Assembly (NCBI RefSeq): GCF_000467125.1
Contig: NZ_BATJ01000001.1
Location: 496,001 to 560,000 of the forward strand
Reading direction: 5' to 3'
DNA length: 64,000 nucleotides
Source of the DNA: Vibrio proteolyticus NBRC 13287
GTDB taxonomy: Bacteria > Pseudomonadota > Gammaproteobacteria > Enterobacterales > Vibrionaceae
Position numbers and translations under genes: made by a program
The notes under the pieces: generated by a model
Seen by the model: only the letters and a program-made list of their open reading frames with translations
The model's database searches: none
What the model was told of the DNA's origin: nothing
Part shown: one piece after another, positions 36,856 through 45,146 of the stretch
Layout: each line of letters begins with the position of its first letter
How positions within the stretch are numbered: the first letter of the stretch is position 1

Positions 36856-38175
36856 ATGCATTACTCGCCTCTGCTCTCTGGCTTGCTGTTATCGGCACTG
36901 GCACCAACTGCTCTCGCGGCGGTCGCCAACGGAGACTTCGAACAGTGGACCAACGGTTCACCCGATCATTGGAGCGTGATCGATTCCGGCATTACAGTGA
37001 CCGACACTTTTCAACCTCTCTTTTCGGGCTCACGAGCAGCCGCGCTGAACGTCACCACCACCACCCAAAGTGCCACCGATTTTCGTCAGAGCGTCGCCGT
37101 GCAAGCCGGCCAACAATACGACTTCAGCGTCCGGGTTTACCATACCGAAGGACATGTGGCAGCGCGCCTTTATGTCGACGGCTATCAGAATTACACCAAC
37201 CCAGCTATCACGGGTGAATGGCAACAATTGAGCCACAGTTACACCGCCAGCAGTGACGGCAATATTGAGGTCGGGCTGCGCTTTTATGACCAAACCGGTT
37301 TTGATGGCCAGGAGCTGGTGTACATTGATGATTTTGCTCCCGCTAGCAACAGTGATGGCGATAATGGGGGAAGCGGCGACAATGGCAGCGGCGGGCTGGA
37401 TAATCTCTCCAGTTACTATCAAAGTGCAGAAGGCCTGACTGGGTACGCGTTGAAAACTGAGCTGTATAACATCATTAACAGCCATAACGACCAAAGCTAC
37501 AGTGCACTGTGGACCTTCTACATCAATAATGAGCGCGATACGTACTATGAACAAGACAGCTCTATATTGGACGTGTATTCGGAAAATCCCGCAGCCAACG
37601 ACCCTTATATCTATAGTGCTGGCAATGACCAATGTGGCACCTACCGCGGTGAAGGCGATTGTTATAATCGCGAGCACGCCTTCCCACGCAGTTGGTTTGG
37701 CGGCGCTGTCACACCGATGAACACCGACGTGCACCACATTTTTCCAACCGATGGCTACGTTAACGCCAAGCGCAGCAGTTACCCTTACGGCGAAGTCAGC
37801 AGTGCGTCCTACACCTCTGCTAACGGCTCGAAACTTGGCAGTGCCAAAACGGAACTCGGTTACAACGGTACCGTCTTTGAACCGATTGACGAGTTTAAAG
37901 GTGACATCGCCCGAGCGTACTTCTACATGGCAACCCGCTATCAGAACGTGATTGCCGGCTGGGAGAACAACAGCAGTTATGGCGACGCCGTCTTAGATGG
38001 CAGCTCGGACAAAGTCTACGAAGACTGGTTCCTGAGCATGCTGGTTGATTGGCATCAACAAGATCCGGTCAGCCAGAAAGAGCGGGATCGCAACGATGCG
38101 GCATACACTTTCCAGGGCAACCGCAACCCTTTTGTTGACTACCCACAATTTGTCCACGAGATCTGGGGGCAATAA
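36856..38175 (+). CDS. Secreted endonuclease I family nuclease with N-terminal carbohydrate-binding-like domain
   Basis: 439 residues. Signal peptide (SGLLLSALAPTALA), then a jelly-roll domain of about 150 residues (NGDFEQWTNGSPDHW, YDFSVRVYH) as in CBM-type modules, a Gly/Ser/Asp linker (DGDNGGSGDNGSGG), and an endonuclease I (EndA/NucM) domain. The catalytic His-Me motif is in NREHAFPRSWFG and TDVHHIFPTDGYVNAKRSSY. Such enzymes degrade extracellular DNA. Two cysteines in QCGTYRGEGDCYN may form a disulphide. It differs from the short periplasmic endonucleases by the extra N-terminal domain, which could tether it to a polysaccharide or the biofilm matrix. Not one of the names Dns or Xds as far as I can tell. 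Confidence 0.9.
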   Translation: MHYSPLLSGLLLSALAPTALAAVANGDFEQWTNGSPDHWSVIDSGITVTDTFQPLFSGSRAAALNVTTTTQSATDFRQSVAVQAGQQYDFSVRVYHTEGHVAARLYVDGYQNYTNPAITGEWQQLSHSYTASSDGNIEVGLRFYDQTGFDGQELVYIDDFAPASNSDGDNGGSGDNGSGGLDNLSSYYQSAEGLTGYALKTELYNIINSHNDQSYSALWTFYINNERDTYYEQDSSILDVYSENPAANDPYIYSAGNDQCGTYRGEGDCYNREHAFPRSWFGGAVTPMNTDVHHIFPTDGYVNAKRSSYPYGEVSSASYTSANGSKLGSAKTELGYNGTVFEPIDEFKGDIARAYFYMATRYQNVIAGWENNSSYGDAVLDGSSDKVYEDWFLSMLVDWHQQDPVSQKERDRNDAAYTFQGNRNPFVDYPQFVHEIWGQ

Positions 38176-38177
38176 AA

Positions 38178-38206
38178 CAAAAAGGCACCCTATTGGGTGC
38201 CTTTTT
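38178..38206. terminator. Bidirectional terminator between the nuclease gene and fadE
   Basis: AAAAGGCACCC / GGGTGCCTTTT with a TATT loop and T runs on both strands. Confidence 0.9.
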
Positions 38207-38228
38207 CAGATGCTCGTGACGCTTACTT

Positions 38229-40514
38229 TCAGGCGACACTGTTCAGTTTCGGTTTGTTACTCGTCTCCTGCGTCAGGACTTCATTAAAGTCATGACTGAA
38301 GTGGTCAACCTGAATCGCCTGATAGCGCAGCGTATCAGCTTCCAGAATCTGATCCACTTCTTTCTGAGTCAGTACATTCTGTTCCAAAGCCTGCTCCAGA
38401 CGAACTTTCAGCAACCCTTTACGCGCTACTTTACCGTCTTTCGCCGCACGCATCAGTTTACGCTCCAGAGATTTCACTCCGTACATCGCGAGGAAAGCCC
38501 GCTCCATCAAACCGACACTGTCGTCCGCGTCCTGGCCGATGTAGCACAAGTGAGTCAGACGGTCACGGTGTGCACCCGGTGTCATCAGGCTCTCTGCCAG
38601 TTTCACAGACAGATCATCACTTGGACGCTCAAAGTGGTTACCCAGTGGGAACACCAGCAGTTTAAGCAAGCGACCCGCTACTTTATTCGGGAAGTTAGTG
38701 TACGCCTCTTGCAGCGATTTAGCCGCATGATAGAAACAATGCTGCATCGCGTAGTGAACATAATCGAGATCCTGCTGCTGGCGACCTTCATCTTCGTATT
38801 TCTTCAGCGTTGCAGACGCCATATACAGGTAGCTGAGACCATCCCCCAGTCGCGCTGAGATCATCTCTTTGCGTTTCAGTTCGCCACCCAGAGTCAGCAT
38901 GGCAAAGTCCGCGCTGACCGCCAGAGCCCGGCTCAGACGCGTCAAATCCTGGTAATATGGCTTCGTCGGGCCACTCATATCCGCTTTGACGAAGTAGGAC
39001 CCGGTCAGAGCGGCACCAAATGCGCCCAGTGTATTTTTAGTCGCGTGAGCAATGTGTTTGAACAGCAGGCTATCGAACTCATCCGCCCCTTGTTTCTCAT
39101 CCGGATTTGCCGCCGCTTCCATCTCTTTCAATACATATGGGTGACAACGGGTCGCTCCCTGACCAAAGATCATCAGGTTACGGGTCAGAATGTTTGCCCC
39201 TTCCACCGTGATAGCAACCGGAATACCGAGATAATGGGTACCCAGGTAATTCATCGGGCCATCCTGAATGGCACGACCTGAGTGAATGTCCATCGCATCA
39301 TTCAAAATGGTGCGCGCCATTTCTGTCATGTGGTATTTGGCAATTGCCGTCACAATCCCTGGTTTCTCTTTTAGATCCAACGATGTGGTCGTCAGGGTAC
39401 GGGTGGCTTCAAGCAGGTAAGTCAGGCCACCGATGCGTCCCAGCGCCTCTGCCACACCTTCGAACTTACCAATCGACATGCCAAACTGTTTACGCACATA
39501 ACTGTACGCACCAGTGGTGCGCGACGTCAGGTGGCCAATCGCCGTACCCAGTGCTGGCAAGGAAATACCGCGTCCTGCTGACAGACACTCCACCAGCATA
39601 CGCCAACCTTTACCCGCGTATTCCTGACCACCAATCAGCCAGTCCATTGGAATGAACACATCTTCGCCACGCGTCGGGCCGTTCATAAATGCCAGACCCA
39701 GCGGATCATGACGCTCGCCGATGATCACACCTTCGTGGTCTGCCGGGATGAGCGCACAGGTGATGCCAAGCTCTTTCTTGTCGCCCAGCAAATTGTCCGG
39801 ATCGTACATTTTAAAAGCCAGGCCCAGCACGGTTGCCACTGGCGCTAAGGTGATGTAACGCTTGTTCCAGTTCAGACGGATACCGAGTACTTCTTTTCCT
39901 TCATGTGTGCCGTAACACACGATGCCCTGATCCGGAATACCACCAGCGTCCGAACCCGCCTCTGGGCCAGTTAACGCAAAGCATGGAATATCGGTGCCGT
40001 CGGCCAGGCGAGGCAACCAGTAATCTTTCTGCTCCTGAGTACCATAATGAGACAACAGCTCACCCGGACCTAAAGAGTTCGGCACCATCACGGTCACCGC
40101 CGTGCTGATGCTGCGGGTCGCAATGCGTGACACGATGGTCGAGTTCGCCAGAGAAGAAAACTCACGGCCACCATACTCTTTGGAAATGATCAGTGAGAAG
40201 AAACGTTCTTTCCGCAGGTATTCCCACACTTCTTTCGGCAAGTCACGGTCTTCTTTGACAATTTTATGGTCATCCAGCATGGTCAGCAGGGTTTCCAGTT
40301 CATTGTCCATAAAAGACTGCTCTTCAGCGGTCAGCGTCGGTTTTGGGTATTGGTGCAGCTTGGTGAAATCAGGTGATCCCGAGAACAGCTCACCATCCCA
40401 CCAGACACTACCCGCCTCCATTGCCTCTTTCTCCGTACTGGACAACGGAGGCAACACTTTCTTGAAGAGTTTGAATGCCGGGTCACTAATCCATTTTCTT
40501 CGTAGAGAGCACAT
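38229..40514 (-). CDS. fadE: Acyl-CoA dehydrogenase FadE
   Basis: FAD enzyme for the first step of fatty-acid beta-oxidation (long- and medium-chain acyl-CoA to trans-2-enoyl-CoA). The 761 residues have FadE's large architecture: an acyl-CoA dehydrogenase core in residues 75-500 (TVMVPNSLGPGELLSHYG, CFALTGPEAGSDAGGI, RTILNDAMDIHSGRAIQDG) and the FadE-specific C-terminal domain (AHRDRLTHLCYIGQD). It lies 67 bases after the TetR-type regulator, in the same direction, so the regulator gene and fadE are probably one operon. The ATG has AAAGGAT six bases upstream. Confidence 0.96.
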   Translation of the reverse strand: MCSLRRKWISDPAFKLFKKVLPPLSSTEKEAMEAGSVWWDGELFSGSPDFTKLHQYPKPTLTAEEQSFMDNELETLLTMLDDHKIVKEDRDLPKEVWEYLRKERFFSLIISKEYGGREFSSLANSTIVSRIATRSISTAVTVMVPNSLGPGELLSHYGTQEQKDYWLPRLADGTDIPCFALTGPEAGSDAGGIPDQGIVCYGTHEGKEVLGIRLNWNKRYITLAPVATVLGLAFKMYDPDNLLGDKKELGITCALIPADHEGVIIGERHDPLGLAFMNGPTRGEDVFIPMDWLIGGQEYAGKGWRMLVECLSAGRGISLPALGTAIGHLTSRTTGAYSYVRKQFGMSIGKFEGVAEALGRIGGLTYLLEATRTLTTTSLDLKEKPGIVTAIAKYHMTEMARTILNDAMDIHSGRAIQDGPMNYLGTHYLGIPVAITVEGANILTRNLMIFGQGATRCHPYVLKEMEAAANPDEKQGADEFDSLLFKHIAHATKNTLGAFGAALTGSYFVKADMSGPTKPYYQDLTRLSRALAVSADFAMLTLGGELKRKEMISARLGDGLSYLYMASATLKKYEDEGRQQQDLDYVHYAMQHCFYHAAKSLQEAYTNFPNKVAGRLLKLLVFPLGNHFERPSDDLSVKLAESLMTPGAHRDRLTHLCYIGQDADDSVGLMERAFLAMYGVKSLERKLMRAAKDGKVARKGLLKVRLEQALEQNVLTQKEVDQILEADTLRYQAIQVDHFSHDFNEVLTQETSNKPKLNSVA

Positions 40515-40581
40515 AATCAGATCCTTTTGTTCACAGGTAAGGGCCTACGCCCTTTTATACTTTTGTTATCTGTTCAAAGTT

Positions 40582-41208
40582 CTATTCGACAGCCACGCCG
40601 GCTGCGAGGTATGGGATCAACTGGTCAACCACCGTTTTGGGGTCCACCTTCTGACCAAAATCGTTCTCTGCAATTTCCGCCAGCGCCTTACTCGAGGCCA
40701 TGGTGAATACGCAGGTTCCTAACGTAAAGTGCAAACGCCAAAACAACGTCTCTTGCGTCAGACGCGGGTTGGCTTTCAAAACTGAATCGGTAAACAGTTT
40801 CAGCGTATCCTGATAACGCGTAGTAATAAACCAACGCAGATGCCCCTGCACGTCAGTATAGCCACGGCCAATCAGTAACATAAAACGACTGGTGCCATTT
40901 GGGCGCACATCGTTCAGTGACTTGAGCGGACCGCGCAGAGATTCAAACACCTGCGCCATTTCATAGCTTTCATCCAGATTCAGGTTAATCAGCGCGTCCT
41001 GAACGGCAGGCATAAATGCTTCCAGATAACGATTCAATACCGCACGAACTAACGTCTTCTTATCGCCAAAATGATAGTTCACCGACGCCAGGTTTACCCC
41101 CGCTTTGCTGGTTATGGTGCGCAGCGAAGTGTCATTGAAACCGTGCTCGGCGAACAAGGCTTCCGCGACGTCCAGAATTTTGTCTTTGGTACTGTTTCGT
41201 GGGGCCAT
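40582..41208 (-). CDS. psrA: TetR family regulator, PsrA-like
   Basis: Likely fatty-acid-responsive repressor of fadE and other fad genes, as PsrA is in Shewanella and Pseudomonas. The 208 residues start with a TetR helix-turn-helix (DKILDVAEALFAEHGFNDTSLRTI, AGVNLASVNYHFGDKKTL) and end in a large helical ligand domain. ATG at 41208 (MAPRNSTKDK) is chosen because the TetR domain begins there; the frame remains open upstream to 41256. A PsrA-type inverted repeat stands just upstream at 41223-41239. Name is inferred from family and its place before fadE. Confidence 0.83.
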   Translation of the reverse strand: MAPRNSTKDKILDVAEALFAEHGFNDTSLRTITSKAGVNLASVNYHFGDKKTLVRAVLNRYLEAFMPAVQDALINLNLDESYEMAQVFESLRGPLKSLNDVRPNGTSRFMLLIGRGYTDVQGHLRWFITTRYQDTLKLFTDSVLKANPRLTQETLFWRLHFTLGTCVFTMASSKALAEIAENDFGQKVDPKTVVDQLIPYLAAGVAVE

Positions 41209-41222
41209 TTTAATCACTCGTA

Positions 41223-41239
41223 TTAAACAACTGTTTGAA
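41223..41239. promoter_or_regulatory. PsrA-type operator upstream of the TetR gene
   Basis: Inverted repeat TTAAACA-AC-TGTTTGAA, 15 bases upstream of the psrA start codon, resembles the PsrA pattern (TTnAAACnnnnGTTTnAA). Implies autoregulation of psrA and, through the operon, control of fadE. Confidence 0.55.
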
Positions 41240-41377
41240 ATATACTCGCGGCACATTTATTTAACAAGCAATTAACATCACACTTTTGAGTATTGGTCGG
41301 ACCAGATATCGGTAAGGTCTTAATAATCAGTGAAAATTGCGCGCAAAGAAAAATAGGATTTTTTTTTCGATTTGAAG

Positions 41378-41405
41378 GGAACTGTTTGACGTTTGTCCGG
41401 TCTAT
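41378..41405 (+). promoter_or_regulatory. Sigma-E promoter of vrrA
   Basis: GGAACT at 41378-41383 and TCTAT at 41401-41405, 17 bases apart, match the extracytoplasmic sigma-E pattern (GGAACTT, 16 bases, TCnAA). A start about six bases after the -10 would fall near 41409-41411. Confidence 0.75.
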
Positions 41406-41408
41406 TTA

Positions 41409-41546
41409 AGAGTAGTCAGCAATGCATTGAAAGTTTAACGGCCGTCAAGCTTGTCCTTACTGCTCACTACACAGATTTATGCTGCTTTTTCTTATTAACT
41501 CCTATGTTTGTATCCGCCCAGAACCAGATTGTTCTGGGCTTTTTTT
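41409..41546 (+). ncRNA. vrrA: sigma-E-dependent small RNA VrrA
   Basis: About 138 nucleotides from the predicted sigma-E start to the end of the T run of a strong terminator (GCCCAGAAC / GTTCTGGGC, 41516-41539, with seven T). VrrA of V. cholerae is about 140 nt, needs sigma-E and represses ompA; from memory it lies beside the TetR gene next to fadE, exactly the position here. The RNA contains a possible anti-ribosome-site element, TTAACTCCTATG, at about 41494-41505. No reading frame was found on this strand. Orphan terminator, sigma-E promoter, length and position all agree. Confidence 0.83.
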
Positions 41547-41560
41547 ATTGGGTCGCTAAC

Positions 41561-41947
41561 TTAGGCAAACACCCAGCGCTGACACAAATAGAAATTGCTC
41601 AGCATACCGGCTGCAATCCCGGCGATAAACGCTGCAGCCGTGCCAAACGGCGAGCTGTGCGTCAGGGTGACAACAACGTGAAATACCGTCAGATTCGGCA
41701 CTAGAGACAACCCTGCGCCCATCAAGGCTTTGCGCCATTGTAACCACTTGCTCTGACAAACGGCATCGCTGAACGTGAGCCTGCGATTTCCAACCCAGGT
41801 GACGCTCGCCGCGGCGAAAAAAGCCAAAGTACGTGCCATGAGTAGTGGTAAGTGCAACAGCATCAGACCAGCGGTAAACACCAAGGAATCCACCACAAAG
41901 CCACACGTACCGACCAGCGCGAAGAAACTCAGTCGACGCGCTATCAT
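41561..41947 (-). CDS. GtrA family membrane protein
   Basis: 128 residues with four hydrophobic helices. GtrA proteins are thought to flip undecaprenyl-phosphate-linked sugar across the inner membrane for glycan or lipid A modification. The start ATG (MIARRLSFFALVGTCGFVVD) overlaps the upstream gene by four bases (ATGA). N-terminal GFVVDSLVF and the VTWVGNRRLTF motif in the second pair of helices are typical. Third gene of the operon 44345-41561. Confidence 0.9.
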   Translation of the reverse strand: MIARRLSFFALVGTCGFVVDSLVFTAGLMLLHLPLLMARTLAFFAAASVTWVGNRRLTFSDAVCQSKWLQWRKALMGAGLSLVPNLTVFHVVVTLTHSSPFGTAAAFIAGIAAGMLSNFYLCQRWVFA

Positions 41948-43347
41948 GATGGTTTCACGCACTGATAGAGCGCCCTGCCACTTTTGGCGGCGTAGGCCAC
42001 CACACAAGTCAGTTTCTGCTCGGCAACCACGTGATCGACCTCTTTTTCTTCGCCAATCAGTTGTACTCGCGAGTACTGCTCAAGCGGCGTGTCCGAGGCG
42101 AGTTTCCGGGCCAGACCGTGACTGTAAAACTGACCAGAGAACGGGCGTTTACCCACGTAAAACGTTGCTACTCCGGGGCGGGTCAGTTGCCAGATGGCTT
42201 TGTCGCTGCGTTTCTCTGATGGCCCGAAGTGCAGATACCCCACGGCAACAATCAAGAGTAATGGCACCACACCCGCGGTCACTTTAAACCAAAGCTGTTC
42301 CTGGCGACTACCGCGCAGCACCATGGCGATGAGCAGCCCCAACGCAGGCACACCCGGTAACACATAAGCAGGCAGGATATTCCCGGCCATGGTAAACAGC
42401 AGCATCGGTGACACCAGCCACAACACCAGAAAACTGAGTAATTGCTTCTGCTCGCAAGCCCAGGTCTGAACATGCTTGCGCTTACGCCAATACATCACCG
42501 GCAATACCACAGACCATGGCGCGGCAGAAGCGAGCCAGAACAGCCAAATCATCCCGCGCGGTTCATCGTGCGCGCTGCCATACAAGTCCCCTTGCCAACC
42601 GCTGACCACAAAGCGTTTGAAATGCTCACCGACAATAAAGTAATCGAGAAATCCAGGCGTGGCTTGCTCTGCGAGCACGTACCACGGCAATGCGATCGCA
42701 CTCATCAGCAGCGTGCCGCCAATCAAAGGAAAACGTCGCCACAAGACTCGCCAGGCGCCCGTTACACCGTGCTGCAAAAACAGCCATGGCATCACCGCCA
42801 AGCCCACTAACACCAACACCACAGGCCCTTTAGCCAACAAACCAATCGCAAGACCAACAAAGCCAATGTAACCCCAACGGCGTTCACCGAGCCAGCAGAG
42901 ATAAAAACCGAGCATCGCCAGAGTCATCCCCAGCGTCAGCGCCATATCGGTCATCACTGCGCCCGCCGCGATGGAAAACAGGCCACACGTCGCCAGCACC
43001 AGTGCCGTCACCAACGCATCGTATCCCTGCCGACGCGCAAACCAGGCCATCAGGACGATCACCAAAACGCCAGCGAGCCAGTGAGGCATCCGCACCGCAA
43101 ACTCGTTGACGCCCAGCAATGCAATACCCGATGCGCTCATCCAGGTGAACAACGGCGGTTTCCCCCAAAACGGCACGCCATAATCAAACTGCGGTGTCAG
43201 CCAGTTACCGGTTTCCACCATCAGGCGTGCCATTTCTCCGTAGCGTGCTTCTGTGGTGTCCATTAGTGGGTACGTACCGAGTGACAAAAGCCGGATCAAT
43301 AACGCCGCGATCAACAGCGTCCACAGGTGAATTGGGTTGATTTTCAC
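41944..43347 (-). CDS. ArnT-like GT39 glycosyltransferase
   Basis: 467-residue inner-membrane glycosyltransferase of the PMT/ArnT family that uses an undecaprenyl-phosphate sugar to modify a periplasmic acceptor, often lipid A. The first periplasmic loop has the catalytic-type acidic motif MDTTEARYGEMARLMVETG and the following FDYGVPFWGKPPLFTWM. About 11 hydrophobic helices follow, then a C-terminal soluble domain of about 100 residues. Overlaps its neighbours by four bases on each side. The sugar is unknown; arabinose or another amino sugar is plausible. Confidence 0.88.
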   Translation of the reverse strand: MKINPIHLWTLLIAALLIRLLSLGTYPLMDTTEARYGEMARLMVETGNWLTPQFDYGVPFWGKPPLFTWMSASGIALLGVNEFAVRMPHWLAGVLVIVLMAWFARRQGYDALVTALVLATCGLFSIAAGAVMTDMALTLGMTLAMLGFYLCWLGERRWGYIGFVGLAIGLLAKGPVVLVLVGLAVMPWLFLQHGVTGAWRVLWRRFPLIGGTLLMSAIALPWYVLAEQATPGFLDYFIVGEHFKRFVVSGWQGDLYGSAHDEPRGMIWLFWLASAAPWSVVLPVMYWRKRKHVQTWACEQKQLLSFLVLWLVSPMLLFTMAGNILPAYVLPGVPALGLLIAMVLRGSRQEQLWFKVTAGVVPLLLIVAVGYLHFGPSEKRSDKAIWQLTRPGVATFYVGKRPFSGQFYSHGLARKLASDTPLEQYSRVQLIGEEKEVDHVVAEQKLTCVVAYAAKSGRALYQCVKPS

Positions 43348-44345
43348 GCGCGCTTCTCCTGCTTGGCACTGTCGTGACTATTTTGTTCAGCAATGCTTTC
43401 AACGATGTACAACGGACGACGCTTGGTTTCAATGAAGATTCGGCCAATGTATTCACCCATCACCCCGATACAAAGCAGTTGAATGCCGCCCAGTGCCAAT
43501 TGCACCACCATCATGCTTGGGTAGCCTGAAACGACGTCACCGAACAGCAGTGTTTTCACAACAATCACCGCCCCATACACAAACGCAGACAGTGCAATCA
43601 ACGAACCTAAGATGGTCGCCAGTCGCAACGGACGAATTGAGAAAGAGGTGATGCCATCCACAGCCAGACCAAGCAGTTTGAGGTAATTCCATTTGGTCTC
43701 GCCGCAAAAGCGCGCATCGCGGTCAAAAGGCAAGGTGGCCTGACGAAAGCCCGGCCAGGAAAAAATTCCTTTCATGTAGCGGTTACGTTCAGATAAGGTA
43801 TTAATGTGATCAACCACTTCACGACTGAGTAAGCGAAAATCGCCAACGTTCTCTGGCACTTCCACCTTCGTCAGGGTATTGAGCAGGCGATAAAACAGAG
43901 CTGCTGACGTGCGCTTCAACCAGCTTTCACCCAAACGCCGGCGACGCTGCATATTGACCACATCGTATCCCTCCCGCCATTTCGCCAACATCACGGGGAT
44001 CAGCTCCGGTGGATCCTGCAGATCCGCATCAAGCAGGATCACCGCCAACCCCTGGCAATGCTCCAGTCCGGCGCTCATGGCCGATTCTTTACCAAAATTA
44101 CGACTCAAACCGATACAAGTCACCCGGCTGCTGCCCGGGTCCAGTCGTTCCACCAACGTACGGCTGGTATCTGTACTGCCGTCATCGACATAGACAATTT
44201 CGCAGCGATCCGGCAGTGAATCCAACGCACACGTCAAACGTTGATGGAAAACAGGCAGCACATCCGCCTCATTATAAAAAGGCACAATCACCGATAAGGT
44301 ACATGGCGGGGTAATTCGTGGTAACGTATCGTTTGAGTAGGTCAT
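43344..44345 (-). CDS. GT2 polyprenyl-phosphate glycosyltransferase (ArnC/GtrB-like)
   Basis: 333 residues. A cytosolic GT2 domain (SVIVPFYNEADVLPVF, IVYVDDGSTDTS, VILLDADLQDPPELIP with the DxD-type metal site, SRNFGKESAMSAG) followed by two C-terminal membrane helices. Such enzymes load a sugar onto undecaprenyl phosphate. It is the first gene of a three-gene operon with the GT39 and GtrA genes: load, transfer, flip. Divergent from a two-component system 126 bases away. Confidence 0.92.
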   Translation of the reverse strand: MTYSNDTLPRITPPCTLSVIVPFYNEADVLPVFHQRLTCALDSLPDRCEIVYVDDGSTDTSRTLVERLDPGSSRVTCIGLSRNFGKESAMSAGLEHCQGLAVILLDADLQDPPELIPVMLAKWREGYDVVNMQRRRRLGESWLKRTSAALFYRLLNTLTKVEVPENVGDFRLLSREVVDHINTLSERNRYMKGIFSWPGFRQATLPFDRDARFCGETKWNYLKLLGLAVDGITSFSIRPLRLATILGSLIALSAFVYGAVIVVKTLLFGDVVSGYPSMMVVQLALGGIQLLCIGVMGEYIGRIFIETKRRPLYIVESIAEQNSHDSAKQEKRA

Positions 44346-44471
44346 AGCGGTTATCCCAGCGGTTTCAATAGGATTACCCTAACTGCCCGGATGTGAATGA
44401 TGTGTTGTCGACATATTTTTCACGCTGATTTTGTTCCTATAGCCGCGCGAAAAGAAAAGGGCCCTGGACAC

Positions 44472-45146
44472 ATGAAACGAATCCTGCTGGTGGAAGACAA
44501 CCGCGAAGTTGCTGGTATCTTGTTTGATTACTTTGAATGTATGGACATGGAGCTTGATTACGCCGACAACGGCGAGCTGGGCTTGCAACTGGCGATGGAA
44601 AACCATTTCGATATCATCATTCTCGATCTGATGCTGCCTCGAATGGACGGCCTGACCGTGTGCAATAAGTTAAGGGATTCGGGCAATACCACGCCCGTAT
44701 TGATGCTGACCGCCCTGGACAACAAACAAGACATGCTGAAAGGCTTTGAACACGGCGCCGACGACTATCTGACCAAACCGTTTGATCTCGAAATTCTCGA
44801 AGCTCGCATGAATGCCCTGATCCGTCGTTACCATGGCAAAGTGGCCAGCTGCGAGCTGAGTTTCGGCAGTTTAAAGATCGATCAGAAAACCCGCAAAGCC
44901 TACCGCAATGACAAACTGCTGGCGCTGAACCCAACCACGTACACGATCCTCGAAATGCTGTGCAGCAAAGCACCGGAGCTGGTCACCCGTCAGGAGATCG
45001 CACGCAAATTGTGGGACGAAGAAGAACCGAACAATGACGTATTACGCAGTCACATCTACCAACTGCGCAATCAGCTCGACAAGCCATTCAGCGTCCCCAT
45101 GCTGACCACCATCCCAAAAATTGGCTTTCGCCTGGAGAACGTGTAG
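44472..45146 (+). CDS. OmpR-family response regulator
   Basis: 224 residues. Receiver domain with acceptor D52 (IIILDLMLPRMDGL), D9 and K in YLTKPF, then a winged-helix OmpR/PhoB DNA-binding domain (LALNPTTYTILEMLC, VLRSHIYQLRNQLDK). The start is placed at 44472, where MKRILLVEDN begins the receiver; a longer frame starts at 44397 but has no ribosome site. Stop and kinase start overlap by one base. The likely targets are the divergent glycan-modification genes. Confidence 0.93.
   Translation: MKRILLVEDNREVAGILFDYFECMDMELDYADNGELGLQLAMENHFDIIILDLMLPRMDGLTVCNKLRDSGNTTPVLMLTALDNKQDMLKGFEHGADDYLTKPFDLEILEARMNALIRRYHGKVASCELSFGSLKIDQKTRKAYRNDKLLALNPTTYTILEMLCSKAPELVTRQEIARKLWDEEEPNNDVLRSHIYQLRNQLDKPFSVPMLTTIPKIGFRLENV

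Noticed and set aside
36807..37217. 136-residue frame overlapping the secreted nuclease in another phase
   Set aside because: It is Arg/Ser-rich, has no ribosome site, and lies inside the clear nuclease gene, which has a signal peptide and catalytic motif.
41944..41947. Frameshift between the GT39 and GtrA genes
   Set aside because: The four-base ATGA overlap is a normal translational coupling and both proteins are complete.
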